Positions 33,541 to 46,171 are shown, counted from the first letter of the stretch. The stretch is DNA of 64,000 bases from Apis mellifera (GCF_003254395.2 NC_037648.1:8992009-9056008); one strand, 5' to 3'. A program made the numbers and translations. The notes: generated from the letters alone by a model not told the origin.

Positions 33541-35580
33541 CGCTATCTACGATATTCATTCTTTGCAAAATGAATATCTAAGAATTAATATCGAGCATCT
33601 CTCGAGAAGACGTGGATCAATCGTTGGATTATATTTAAATATTTGTTTTGGCTTTTGATAATTTCAACATTTCGAAAATATTTTTTTTGGACAATAGTTA
33701 TTTATACAGTGGATAAAAGAGATGTTCTTTTATGAATTATAGACTTACTAATGAAATATGAATAATTATGACACTCGTAAGAAACAAGCTGCAACAAAAA
33801 GTATGGCTGCAACATTAATATATTCATTCTAGGATATTTTAGAATTACGTATCTTGATACATATGTTAATTTGTCTATATATGATAAACAATTGTACTGA
33901 CAAATTTATACGGACATATGAATTTATACCGCATATAAATTGAATTTCATTGGGTCCTGTGATTGTATTAATCGATTCGCTATATTCAATTTTTCACCTC
34001 ATTAATGCAAACTATACAATTTCAATTAATCTATTTATCAAAAGACAACATCGAAAGTCAATTTAGAGTTATTTAATTGTCTATTAATAATTGTATATTA
34101 ATTATTTTGATTCAAATGTGTAATAAATTTTGTATATTTATTGATATATTTTTGTGTAATATAAAACGATTGATATTGTAGAAATAAAATATAGAATATA
34201 AATATAGATAAAAGATAGTTATTAAAATAAAGGCGTGCCAAACAAGTTGATACTGTAGAAATAAAATATGGAACCTGATAAAAACTTCATTGGAAAATAG
34301 TGTACACTAATATTAATGTATATTTACGCACATTTCTTGCTTTATTTATTTTATATTTAAAAATGCTTCGTATCTTCTTCGATTTTCTTTTGCCTCTTTA
34401 AAATGGAATCCAAATTAATCGAATTATTGTGTCGTATTCAAAAAATTAGTAAGTTTACGTCCACATATAATATAATAAAATTCATATCCTCCTTAACTAT
34501 GATCTAAAGAATACAACCATCTGGCTAACAAGAAAGATTTATCGAACTGTACGCTCAAAGTGTAAAACTTTATTATTGTTTGATACGAAGTATGGAAAAG
34601 AAGAACAGAATTTTTTAACGAACCTCATGTAAATCGTATCTACATTGTTATGATCGCGATTTTTTTTCTGGTTTCAAAGCGTTACCACTTCTGAAATTAT
34701 CTCTCCCTTCCAGACAAAGATATCATTTTAATTATGGCCTCCTTAATTGCACAGGGCGTTGAAAATGTGGTACAATTTCGCTCACGCAAAAGTATTATTC
34801 GAGCTTCGTGTATTCTTCGGTAGTGGATGGTGTAATTTTCGAGCAATCTTGTTGCAAGATTAATTTGCGTGTTTATATCGACTCTCAGATTTTGGCATAA
34901 TAACCTCTTTAGTTTTTACTTTGCTTTGTTTATGTTTATATGTACATACATTAAACACGTTAATGAAATTTGATCGTCAAATTTTGAGAGAAAGGGATAA
35001 TAATTCATGTTGTTGATACAAGTTTTTATAAATACAATAATAATAATTTTTCAAATAATAATTACAAATTCTATGACTATTTTTTTTTTTCTATATGTAA
35101 ATAATATTAACATGTAAATTACCGACAGTATAATCTTCATGGAAAATCATTAATTGATTTAACTTTGGTCGATATTCATTTTTCTATTATTCAAATTTTA
35201 CAATTTGCATGTATTCATTTCTTGTCATGTATTCACGTCTCATTTACATCCCAAGATCATTAATTAAACTAAATTCCGAATCAACCATTGAGTAACCTCG
35301 AATGCATTAAAACCAACGAAAAATTATACAAAAAATGTACGAAGAAAATAATTTGAAATATGTACAGTGACTCACCCTCAAACGAAAGATAAAGTAATTT
35401 CGAAGGTTATTTTTATTTTGTAGCTATATTGAATATTGAATAAAAACTGGATAAAACATTTTATTACATTATATATCATTTCTTTCCAATTTCCATCAAT
35501 CCTCTAATCTAATATATAAAAACAAAATATCACTATACTCTATCAAAAATTTTCACTTAATTAAGAAGAGAGAAGAATCA
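33541..35580. other. AT-rich non-coding region
   Basis: Two kilobases of AT-rich DNA. The phrase GTAGAAATAAAATATRGAA occurs twice (about 34178 and 34256), a short direct repeat. No gene is supported. Confidence 0.6.
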
Positions 35581-36337
35581 CGGAGTTTACATGAATATTA
35601 CAAAAGGAAGTCGTGTTTCAAAACGCGGATCCCTAAAATGTCATAAAAAATAACGATAAGAACGATAAGAAAAACTCGGAGCCAAAATATTTCATAAATC
35701 CTGTATAATCCTTCCGTTTATTCTTCGATCTTTTATCTCCTCTATCTCATCGCCATCTCCCACCAATTCATCCTCCCCGACACATCGTCGAAACGGATGC
35801 GTATCTATTCGAATGCGACCCCCGGTTGCACGGATGTGTATCTGAAACTTATGTACCAGAACAAATATTTCCGGAGGCACGATGAGCCTTCCATTCGATG
35901 GACAAAGTATTTATAAGCACACTGAGTATTTATTCCCTTTCTTATCTTCCTCCACTTTTCCCCTTTCCTTCCCCTTCAAAAAATACGTGTGTATATATAC
36001 ATGTATATACGTTACAATGTACATTTTAACCTTGCTACTTTACACGCGACATGACCAACGCTTGCTCGCTCTTTAACTCGCTCGTGTATTGCTCTTCCGC
36101 AGGTGTATATAAAATCATCCAGGTGTATGAAATTCACCCTTGCCCGGCCAGCAGACCAGTAATTTTGTTGCATTAAAATACGAGCCGCGACGCGCAAAAC
36201 AACCGCCTCAGGAACCATTACGCGATCGTGGTTAGCCTCAATGCTTGTTGTTGGTGGGGTGGTCGCGATCATCTTCGACGACGATCCCTTTACGATCACC
36301 TCACGATTTTCTTTCGACGTTTGGTAAAGGTGCAATT
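35581..36337. promoter_or_regulatory. GC-richer island with a paired CAGGTGTAT repeat at a TATA word
   Basis: CAGGTGTAT occurs at 36100-36108 and 36120-36128, exactly 20 bases apart, with TATATAAAA starting at 36105 between the copies. A 16-bp palindrome TATATACATGTATATA is at 35994-36009. No arthropod initiator sits 30 bases downstream, so this is not called as a promoter. Frames are not convincing. Confidence 0.3.
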
Positions 36338-36362
36338 AAAAAAAAAAAAAAAAAAAAAAAAA
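36338..36362. repeat. A25 homopolymer
   Basis: Twenty-five consecutive A. No target-site duplication or retroposed body was recognised around it. Confidence 0.9.
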
Positions 36363-37450
36363 GAAGTTTTAATGGTATGGGAAATTTACAGAAGTTTGTG
36401 AATGTTATAAAACGATCTTTGAATGTTATAAAACTTGAAATTGGTATTCACTTTGTAATAATATAATAAAGGATATGAAAATTGCATCGAACGTTTTCGA
36501 GAAAATTTTGATGATTTTGGTTAATGGATTGTTTATTTCTATTTTTAATTATGTCATGCTAAAATATTTAATTTTAATTGCTAATGTGCGATTAGAAAAT
36601 TAATTGAGATGAATTTATCTATATGGTTTTTATATTTGAATAATGATGTAACAACATGAGGAATGTTAAATAGAAGAAACTATTTTTGGGTTTAAATTTG
36701 GTATCCAAATTTTTGGAATAATTGAATAGTATATTCTTGCCAATATTGAATAATTATTTTCAAATAGTTATTTTTTTAAGTATTTTAATTTGGCTTTTAA
36801 AGAATAATGAATTGTTTCTTTGGAAAAGTTTGAAGATTGTTTAAATAAATTCTCCTTCTTTATTAATAGTCAATAAAAACAGAAAGTAAGTAGTTTCAAA
36901 AACTTCGTAATATATCATGATTTTAAAATGGAACTTATAAAATAAAGCGTATATTTTACGATATAAAACTTGATAATTATGTTGCCAAGAACATATAACT
37001 TTTAGTATTTTTATGTTTTTCATTATATTTTACAATTTTAAAACTTTTGTAGCGACCGTGATAAAAGTCAACTAGATTAATGAGACAGACCTATGCGGGT
37101 TGTCAATCATTTTCAAGTTTGAAAATTGTACTTTTACTTATCAAGTTTACAAGCCATTGTTAAATAATAATTGGATAGTTATGTTAATTAAATTTATTTT
37201 TTTAATAATTATTGTATTAAAATCAATAATAATTAAAAATAAAATTATCAATCATCACTCGATAAGTTCGATACAAAACTGAATCAATTAATCTTTATCA
37301 AAATTTCATTTAATATAACATTTTCTATTATATGAATTACGAAATACACATCTGGATTAAAAAAACAATATAAAAATTTCGAATAAATCGAAGAATTTAA
37401 ACGATCATTTAATTATTCTTTGAATAAATCTTAATTCTATATTTTCTATC
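36363..37450. other. AT-rich non-coding region with a 21-bp-spaced direct repeat
   Basis: TGAATGTTATAAAAC occurs at 36399-36413 and 36420-36434, exact and 21 bases apart. The rest is AT-rich without features. Confidence 0.6.
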
Positions 37451-37760
37451 CATGTTCTTACTATATGCGAACATAAGAAAACACGATTCCTTTATATCGT
37501 AAGCTTTTTCCTTCGTGCTCACCATCGATCGAACAAGATGGCTGCATTAGTTCTGCCTCGTTTCGCAGGTGCAACACACGAACTTGCCCCAGTACGAGTT
37601 GCCGCACTGCAATTTCGTTGCAATGTACTCCGCATAATGTTTCAGAAAATGTATCGTTAGCATGATTGAAACGTAAAACGCGGGGCCTCGATGAAAGCTT
37701 CACGCCGAAACTGGCCGAGGTCCATATTTCGGGTAAACCGTGTTTTTTTACAAGCCGAAG
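37451..37760. promoter_or_regulatory. GC-richer non-coding island
   Basis: Balanced composition from 37500 to 37760, no convincing frame and no motif cluster. Candidate conserved element. Confidence 0.25.
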
Positions 37761-38100
37761 CGAATTCCTTTCCCCTTCAAGTTCTTCCTCATTTATTTCC
37801 TTTTTTTATTTACACCTCGAAACTACATAAAATTCATTTACAATCTAATGTCTTATTCTTTTTTCCAATCTCTTACGTTATAATAATTGTCCCAATAAAA
37901 TATTTCCTCGAGTTCAATTGAAACTAACCGAATAATTAAAACATAACAGGAAAAGAAATTTTTGAAAAAAAAAAATAAAAATCTTCAAAAGCGCTATTCC
38001 TTCCAAACAACTTCCTCTAATTAATAAGAAAGTAAAAAAAAAAAAAAAAAAAAAAAGAAAACTTCCTCCTCAATTGAACATTCAAAGGAAGTGAACAATA
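37761..38100. other. AT-rich spacer with an A23 run
   Basis: AT-rich, with a 23-base A run at 38034-38056. Nothing else. Confidence 0.65.
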
Positions 38101-38720
38101 TCTTTTTATTAACCATTATTCCCTTCGAACGATGTACTAATAACACGTTATCAAAAGAGAGAGAGAGAGAAAAGAGAGAGAAAAAAAGAAAGAAAAGAGA
38201 AATTCGGTGCTAACCACGTCGTAAACCGTGGAGCAAAGCGCGAGAGGCGAGTTTCATCGCTGGTAAGAAATTAAAGGGATTAAAATCCCAACCGTTTCTT
38301 ACTTAATTAATTCGCAATTCTCGCGGCACGTGTCCTCGTCTACTAGAATACTATTGCACGCTTCTCCACACGCGGAAGCCTTTAATCGCGCGATCTTATC
38401 ATCAACGACCACAACGACGATGCCATCGTTCTCTTGCCCGTTGCCAGACCTCGCGCATCGCGATTTAATGCAACGTTAAGGTTAAAATAAAACGAACAGC
38501 CAATTAAATTTCTCCGAGTGACCTCGGACTTCCTTACCAAGTTTGCTCCTCTCTCCGGGATTTTTTAACTTCGTTCGAATGCGGGCGCCACCTGCTTACG
38601 CGGCTCTAGAAGAACCTGCGCACACTCCATTGCGCACATTCGACTGCGCACGCAATCTAGGATTGATATAAGAAATTCAAACGAGTTTGCGTTCAGACCG
38701 GTAAAATTTCAAATATATCG
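38101..38720. promoter_or_regulatory. GC-rich island with a CTCF-like site and a TGCGCAC tandem repeat
   Basis: After an imperfect GA tract (38157-38200) comes CpG-rich, frame-free DNA. On the minus strand, 38583-38598 matches 13 of 16 positions of the CTCF consensus, with core AGGTGGCGCC. Just beyond, TGCGCAC recurs at 38617, 38631 and 38645 with an exact 14-base period; TGCGCA is the half-site of NRF1 (Erect wing in flies). This looks like an insulator- or promoter-type element, by inference. Confidence 0.4.
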
Positions 38721-39860
38721 CGATAATATCGGGAAAATTGTGTATTTTTTATTCATTTTGACTCGTTAACAGTATTACAGGAAGAAAATCACAGGATTTT
38801 GATGATGTTAAAATATAGAACGTTCTAAATTATCTGGAATTGTCTATAAATTTATTCGAACAATTCTTTGGATAATCAGAATCAATATCTAACGAAACAA
38901 ATAAAAATTAAGTTAAAAAGAACTTATTTACTTCAATTTGTCGTTAGAAGTTCTTTCCATTGATGAATGATATGTTTGCAATGATTTACAGAGAATTTTT
39001 TATCATATCCCTTTCAATTTTCTTTTATTTTCGTTCTGTTTCAAAGGAGAATCAAGAATATGTAATTTAATATTTCTATCGTAACGATTCTCAATTTGTG
39101 GATCGTGATCATGGATTTAAAGTAATTTTTCACGGACATTAAAGTTACGCGCAATCATTGGCACGTATGCCGAATTGATGTTGCACAGACTTGTCAAGGA
39201 AAGTTCATTGGAAAAATAGGAGAAAGTGATAATGATGGATAGATATTTTATATTATTTTGATGAATTAACGCTTGCGTGTAATTGTCTATCGTGTTTACC
39301 AGTAAAGGAAATCTCTATCTAATGCGGTTATTTTTGGCATAGAGAAAACACGCAACATTTAAGTTACCGATTCGCTTCAAATTTTATGCATAATTAATGC
39401 ATATTTTGTATAATAGCGTATAATATAAAGTAATTTTTGAATGCACAAGCGAAGCAATTATGCTAACTTAAAATTCCATTAACTCAGTTGCATAATAAAA
39501 AATGTTTCTTTACCTATTTTAATTTATTTTCCAACGCTTCCTTCGTAACCTAACCATGTAATTTCCTCTTAAAATTTAATTAAACCAAGAAAATTGAAAA
39601 ACGGTTCAAGGGGGTAAGGTAAAGGGGAAGAAAAATTTCCTTCGCTTCTACCATTTCAATTTTTAGTTCATTTCAAATTCCACCCGTATCTCGTGCGTAT
39701 TTCTTATCCTTTACGCGACCAAAGTAAAATACAAAGTAAAATCAGAGGGTGAAGAACTGAACCGAACTGTTTAATTATTCTAGAAACGATTAAGGAAATG
39801 TTATTCTTCGAATAAGACAGACACGGAGCTGCCATAAAGAACACGGCTAGACGATCGATA
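38721..39860. other. Mostly AT-rich non-coding region
   Basis: Mixed to AT-rich. Nothing recognisable. Confidence 0.6.
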
Positions 39861-40130
39861 AGAAAAGTAGGAAATGGGAAATTTAAATAGGTATCATTGG
39901 CGCCAAGTAATTAACGAGCGTGCCTATGTCGAACACGTGTGTAAACGCGATGCGCCGCTCTTAAGGAAGAAACTGCTTGGAATCGTTAATTTTCCGTCGA
40001 ATCTTCCGAACGCAGGTTACTCGTTCACAAGGACACGCAACATATTTCACCATAATGGAAATTTTTCGATCGACTTCTGAACGTATCTCTCGGTTGCTGG
40101 AAATTCGATCACGATCGATTTAAATATTCG
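39861..40130. other. Moderately GC non-coding patch
   Basis: An ATG-initiated 68-codon frame (39874-40080, +) crosses it. It has no recognisable domain or splice context. Possible regulatory element, weakly supported. Confidence 0.3.
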
Positions 40131-41163
40131 ATAGGTTGAGGAATAGAAATTAGACCCTACCTACTTTCCTAAATCTTTGCGGATTGATGATCTTAATATT
40201 CGCTGTTCGTATGGAGTTAATCGAGTGGAAATGAAGTTATTGCTCAAACGAGCCAAAGTTGAAATTACTGTTAAGAAACTGTATGATTATTTTGAAGATC
40301 GAACAAGTGGAACAAACAAGTGGATAGTTTGTGAGAATTTTAAGGATATATTTTTAGCTAATGTAACTTGTTTGAGAATGTTACGTTATGATGTAAAATA
40401 TTATAAAATATTGAATTGAAATTAAGTTATTTTTATAATTGAGTAATAATATTATAATATTAGAAAATTTATATTACTATTTGAAAATTGATATTTATTA
40501 AGAAATATTTTAATTGGAAATTATGTATGTAAAAAAATATTATAATTGTAAAAAATATTTAATTATATAATTAATAATTTTTACGTAATAGATAATTCAT
40601 GGAATTATTTTTGACCCACATAACTTGAGAACTATGAATGAAAGGCTCGACTATAATCTGAATTAGAACTTTAAACATTGTACCGACTATCGACTAGAAA
40701 ACAGGTTCTGGGTTTGATTAGAAGAGAATGTTAAATGTGTTCACACGAAATAGTTTTAGGCGGTGAAACTTTGAAAGGAACTAATCGAATGCGAAAACCT
40801 TGGAATTTAATACTTTGGACTATGTTAAAAGTTTCAAAGGAGAAAAGTTTTTTAAAGTTTTCTTTTTGTTTTAATATCTATTAAATTTATATTCAATTAT
40901 ATCTTTTGTAATTTAACTAATATTGTATGTATAATTATATTTTTAATGAAAATAATATAAATTTATATATTATTATTATTATATATATTTTTATATTTTC
41001 AAAAATTAAATTATTAGAATTTAAAAAATATAATATCTGTATTTTTTATCTTTAAAGAGTAAGACACATTATAGTTTTAAAAAAGAATAATCAAATAATA
41101 AATAATTTTGAATGAATGAAATTAATATCTCGAATTTTAAATGTAGTTACGCGGCAACTCCAA
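40131..41163. other. AT-rich non-coding region
   Basis: AT-rich. An 80-codon frame at 40177-40419 (+) has no ATG in its first 10 codons and no domain. Nothing else. Confidence 0.55.
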
Positions 41164-41582
41164 GATAAAAAGAGAAATAGTGTGAAAAAAGGACAGAGAT
41201 AAGTAGAAATGTTAATACTAGCGCCATCTCTGGAGCCGCAAATGAAACACTTAGAAAAGGACAGGAAATAATGGAAAAGGATAGAAATAGCATAAAAGTA
41301 ATCATTGGCGCCATCTGTTGAACGTTAAAGGTACTTCTTCAAAAGAATATAAAAAGATATTATCGACATTCAGAAGATAATAAACCTTATTCCATATTAA
41401 AAACAAAAAATATTTTATTCGAGAGATGGCGCTAATAGTCAATTTTTACTCTATCTCTATCCTTTTTTCGCTATTTGCTATCCTTTTCTTGTGTGTTTCA
41501 CTTGCGGCATTCTAGAGATGGCGCTGATTTCAATATTTTTATTCTATCTCTGTCTTTGTTCAACTATTTGCTTTCTTTATCT
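41164..41582. mobile_element. Imperfect inverted-repeat (MITE-like) element with four GCGCCATCT units
   Basis: The left arm (about 41164-41320) and right arm (about 41420-41582) are imperfect reverse complements around a roughly 100-base AT-rich centre. Each arm is itself a tandem of a roughly 90-base unit: an A/G-rich part with GGAYAGARATA, then (A/G)GCGCCATCT. The four cores are at 41220-41229 and 41307-41316 (+) and 41424-41432 and 41516-41524 (-). Between the two cores of each arm lies GCCGCAARTGAAACAC (41235-41250, and inverted at 41493-41508). There is no open frame, so if mobile it would be non-autonomous. No clear target-site duplication was identified. Alternatives are a folded regulatory element or an insulator array. 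Confidence 0.6.
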
Positions 41583-43610
41583 ATACCTTATGAAATTCAT
41601 ACGTTTGAAAGACAGTTCCGATATTTAATTAAAGTTTTTCTTTATCTCTTTTAAATACAAACTGCGAAGAATTATTAAAGATTATTAATCTTTTGTTTTA
41701 TCGACAATATTAATATTTTGTTTTGTAATTAATTAATAAAAAATTAAAATAAAATAATTAATTTTAAAAAATAATGAATTACAAAATAATGAAAATAGAG
41801 ATATAATAAGAAAATTAATCCTATAGTAAGACTAATAATATTAAATTTTTTTTAAATTTAAAAAAATTTGATAGAAATGAAATATGAAGAATATTGAAAT
41901 GTTAGTAAAAAGAATATTAGGAAAGATAAAAATTTCTTTCAATATCTTATATACTTAATAGCTTTTATAATTTAATAATTTCACGTTTAATTATTTAATT
42001 CTTCTATTCCTTAATATTCTATCTACCAATATGGTATTACAAGTAATAGCTTTTCCTTTTAACTTGAGCATAGTAATTTAGGACACGCTTTGATTAAGCT
42101 GAACATGTTGACTTAAATAGGCGTGGAAATGGCATTAGTCTTGCATAATGTAAATTAAATAAGAGTTGCATATATTCTGTGTCGATTTCGTTTGTATATG
42201 TATTGTGCACAATACATCCTACGTAAGTACTTATAGAAGTAGTCATTGTAGAATGAATTGCACAAAACAAAGCTCTTCAACCCAGCCAAGTAGAGTTAAG
42301 TAGAACTAACTCTGAACTCTCTAATATCTTTGGCTTGTCATGAATTAATCAATTCGTGCCTCTATTAACATTATTGTAGGTAATAAACATTTTGTATGGG
42401 GAGAAATTCATAATATTTGATCATGATCAGCTTTATAATAATAAAGAGTAAATAAAATAATTTTTGCAAAAAAATTGTATTGTTAATATCTTATATTAAT
42501 TTGGTATATCTTTAGATTTCTCTTTTCTCTATTTAAAATTTAAATATTTTAAAATATTTTTGAATTAATTATTTTGTCTGTACGAGCTTTCACGATATAA
42601 TCTATAATGAAGATTATTTTATGATGATAAGTTTAACATAATCGTCATTTAAAAATTTTAGTTTTACCTTATGACAATTAAATGACAATTAATTAAAAAT
42701 ATAATTTATGTCATATTATTTAATACGCATATATTGATATGCATAAATATGTAAAAATAGAAATTGTTGACTGTCTGTATAATTGAAAGAAATCATTTTC
42801 TGATTATACTTGCTAAGTATTTTATGCTCTGTTTCATAAATAATTATCCAAGCATATTTAATTACTTAATAATAATTACTTAATCCGTAAATAAGATATC
42901 GTTTTTTAAAAAAAAAAAATGTATAAAATATTATGTATTAGAATTATACATATATATATAATTCTATTTTACATAAAAAACTTCAAATATGATTTATATT
43001 ATTGTTAAATATCTGAATGAATTAAAAAAGAAAAGAGATATAACCTGATTCACAAACTTCTTTTTTTTTAGAATTTAACATTAAAGAGATTGACATGTAC
43101 AATGAATAATAATAAAATTTTCCTCGTAATGCCAAAGATTAAAGATTTCAAAACTTCTGAAGATTCATCTATGTTCATTTACATATTACTAATCTCTGTT
43201 GAATCATTTTTCAATTGTATAAACACAAGGATAAATATTAATAGATATCAAATCAGAGGAAAAAAATATTCTAACACTTTTTTTATCGAATCAAATTATC
43301 CATTATTCTTACTCCGAATTCTTTAAAATTATTCATATTTCTCGAAACTAATATACATGTTAAAAATTAAAAATTAAAAAAAATTATAAAAACTAAATAA
43401 ATCTATACAACCAAATTTACTTACATTTACAAATCGAATAATTTTTTTAATTTTTAATAATATATCACATAAAAATTATTATTAAAAAAAAAAAAGAACT
43501 TTAAAAGCAAAAAACTAAAAAGAAATCAATACAACGCGATAAGAAAATGAATCAAGAATTACGAAAAAATTAATTTTTATTAAAATTACGTTCTTCGTTG
43601 ACTGAAAATA
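41583..43610. other. AT-rich non-coding region
   Basis: AT-rich, with a slightly GC-richer patch at 42050-42400. Nothing recognisable. Confidence 0.6.
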
Positions 43611-43631
43611 TTACAGGTCTTATTCTGTCTG

Positions 43632-43664
43632 TATAAAAGGATGTGCATCCGTGGGCAAGACAGT
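43632..43664 (+). promoter_or_regulatory. Candidate TATA promoter with initiator-like site
   Basis: TATAAAAG (43632-43639), a perfect TATA box, is followed 30 bases later by ACAGTT (43660-43665), close to the arthropod initiator TCAGT with its A at 43662. The spacing is what a TATA promoter needs. A 65-codon frame starts at an ATG at 43713 (its first downstream ATG) and ends at 43910, with no recognisable domain. Alternatively this is a chance TATA word in AT-rich DNA. Confidence 0.3.
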
Positions 43665-43930
43665 TGCGCTGTTTGCGTGCAGTTTGCCGTTTACCAAGTC
43701 ATTGTACTCGGCATGCACAGATCGTTATTACATATGCACATTGCATTAAGGCAGGTCGCTGATGCACGTCAAGGAAGCACTTTCGCGCAACAATCAACTC
43801 CCTACCGATTTCGCCTGTTTCCATTCGCGAAACACATCGAAAATAAAATCATCTCTCTTTATGAAAATCATCCATTCCCGTGGAAAACATCGACCATTAT
43901 TATTAAATGATTGCACGACGACATACCGAT
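43640..43930. other. GC-richer island downstream of the TATA candidate
   Basis: Balanced composition over 43640-43870 with GC-bearing words (TGTGCATCC, GCATGCACAG). The frames are short and in two phases, with no family. It may be a transcribed exon or a regulatory element. Confidence 0.25.
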
Positions 43931-44560
43931 TTCTAAGCTTTCTAGATTTGATTTTTAATATTTTTTTTAATGGTATACTTTCACCCTTTGATTAATATCC
44001 ACTGAATACGATTTAATTTATGGATATGTGTCGTACGTAAGTACGTTTATCGTTTGTAATTTTTGATTTGATTAATTTGCTAGATTTTGAAGTGAGGAGA
44101 AATTGACATTAGAAACTAAGAGGTCATCAAAAGTATTTCACATGATATTCATGTGAAATTTGATGCAGAAGAAAAGTATTATAACTGCTTTCTAATGTTA
44201 ATTAATCTAATTTAATATTTTAATTTTTTAACAAATATACAGAAGTTCTATTTTTGTTTCTAAAATTCTATATTAAATATGATTCGATAAAAAATTTTCA
44301 TAAATCTAAGTTTCATAAATCTCCTTTCCTTGAAATCTTCTCAATTTTATCTTCATTGAATTATATCTCTTTTATATTAATAAATCATTATTAATACCTA
44401 TAATTTTTATTTTCACAATAAAATTTTATGATTATTATTTAATAGAAATTTTATTATATGTTGTTAAGTAAAAAAAAAAAAAAAAAAGGAATTTACTTTT
44501 ATTTTGCGAATATGCTTGAAAAATCTTAATCCCAAAATAAATAAACAAATATTACTTATG
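43931..44560. other. AT-rich non-coding spacer
   Basis: AT-rich, with the palindrome at 44135-44159 (separate entry) and a 17-base A run at 44471-44487. Confidence 0.6.
44135..44159. repeat. Palindrome, 11-bp arms and TAT centre
   Basis: ATTTCACATGA (44135-44145) and TCATGTGAAAT (44149-44159) are exact reverse complements around TAT. CATGTG-type E-box words are embedded. Possibly a dyad binding site. Confidence 0.8.
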
Positions 44561-44840
44561 ATAAAAGATTTATTACGAGCAGATTGCAGTTGCACGCGTA
44601 ATTGTCGTCCTTTGAAAAAAAGGTTTTACCACGTGATTCACTCGAAGAACAAAAAGAACGATCGATCGCGTCGCTATTTACGTCGGGTAACTCGATCGTT
44701 AAAATTGCTCGTCTACCCTCCGTTTTCTCTTTTATCGTCGATCATTTAAATAATTCATACGCAAAATTATTCGCCGCCTAATGAATACAAATCACAGCTT
44801 AATTCTGACAGCTTTGAATTATTTCGATTTCGTTTCAATT
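44561..44840. promoter_or_regulatory. GC-richer island with a GATCGATC-type inverted repeat
   Basis: AACGATCGA (44657-44665) and TCGATCGTT (44692-44700) are exact inverted arms around 26 bases containing CGTCGCTATTTACGTCG. CCACGTG lies near 44630. The 81-codon frame across it has no domain. Regulatory by inference. Confidence 0.3.
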
Positions 44841-46133
44841 CTTTTATCACTTCGACCTATGAATAAGAAATATATTTAAAAAAATTGCCATTTAACGGAG
44901 CCGTAGAAATCGTTAAAATTTAATTGCGAAAATGTAATAATTGCGCAACAATTTTGTAAAAATATTTAATGAGGAAAAGAAATTCTTCTTTTTATTTTAT
45001 TTCTTTGAATTAATAAATGAATTATGGAATTATTACTAGCATATCATTATGAAACACAATTTAATATCACGTTTAATTCCTTCATTATTTATTGATAAAA
45101 TTTCCTAATTTATTATTAATAATATTTATTATATTCGTTTAATGAAAATTATCGTAATGAAATGCTGAAATTCTTATCGTTATGATTCGTTAGAATTAAA
45201 TTTTCATTTAATTTTTTAAAATAACATCTTTTTCAAATTCTTTCATGTTTATTTAATGAAGGAATTGTTTAGATTTAATTACAAATATATAATTACAATT
45301 ATAACATGTTTTCATTATTTCAAAGTATTTATATTTATATTTAATTATTTGTATTTATTTGCCAATCAATCAATCTGAAGATATCGTTCTTCTATTTTAT
45401 AATTATTTAAAATTATATCATTTTTTCTTATTTTAATTCTTTAAATTTTGATGAACTACTGTATAACAAATAATATGAAATATTTATAAAAAAATTATTA
45501 AAAAAAAAAATAAATAAATAAATATATAAAAATTTCATATTTTCTTAGATTTTTTTCGCGTTTATCACGATTCATATCAACGTATCCTAAAGACCAAGCT
45601 GAAAGATAACTGCTTATCGATGCGTTACCCCGCGATATTCACGCACATTGCTTTTGAAGGCTAAAAAGAGTTAATCTTCGCCATGGCATCGTGTAATCTC
45701 GCGTTACCTGCACTAGGTATTTTTACGTTCGTTGCTTCTGTATCGCGGTGCGTTATTACCGATGATTACCCAACGAATTCAACTTCGTAACGAGTTTCAA
45801 TTCGAGCGAATATGATACAGGTATATTAATATTTATAGATCCGTTCGTGCATGACTTTCTTTACCAAGTTTCTTCTCATAGGTGATATGAGATAGACATA
45901 GACATAGACATGATTGTAATCGATATTATAATGTTTCATATTAATACTGCAAATTTTATTTTGCATATTTATGATTTTTCGTATGATATTTTATGCAAAT
46001 AGTCTTGTTCTTTTGTTAAATATAATTTTTATAATTCGACAGAAAATTAATGATACGATAAGATAAAGAATCGAATTTGGATATTTTTTTTTAATCGAAG
46101 ATAAAGAAATTTTTACTCTTTTTAAAAAATACT

Positions 46134-46171
46134 TATGATATTTAACTTCGTTAACTTCGTTAAATATCATA
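46134..46171. repeat. Perfect hairpin, 13-bp stem and 12-base loop
   Basis: TATGATATTTAAC (46134-46146) and GTTAAATATCATA (46159-46171) are exact reverse complements. The loop contains GTTAAC and repeated TTCGTTAAC words. It is followed directly by ACGAAGTTAA, which can pair alternatively with the loop. Confidence 0.8.

Noticed and set aside
36338..36362. A25 run as the tail of a retroposed gene copy
   Set aside because: No gene-like body precedes it and no flanking duplication is visible; plain homopolymer runs are common in this window.
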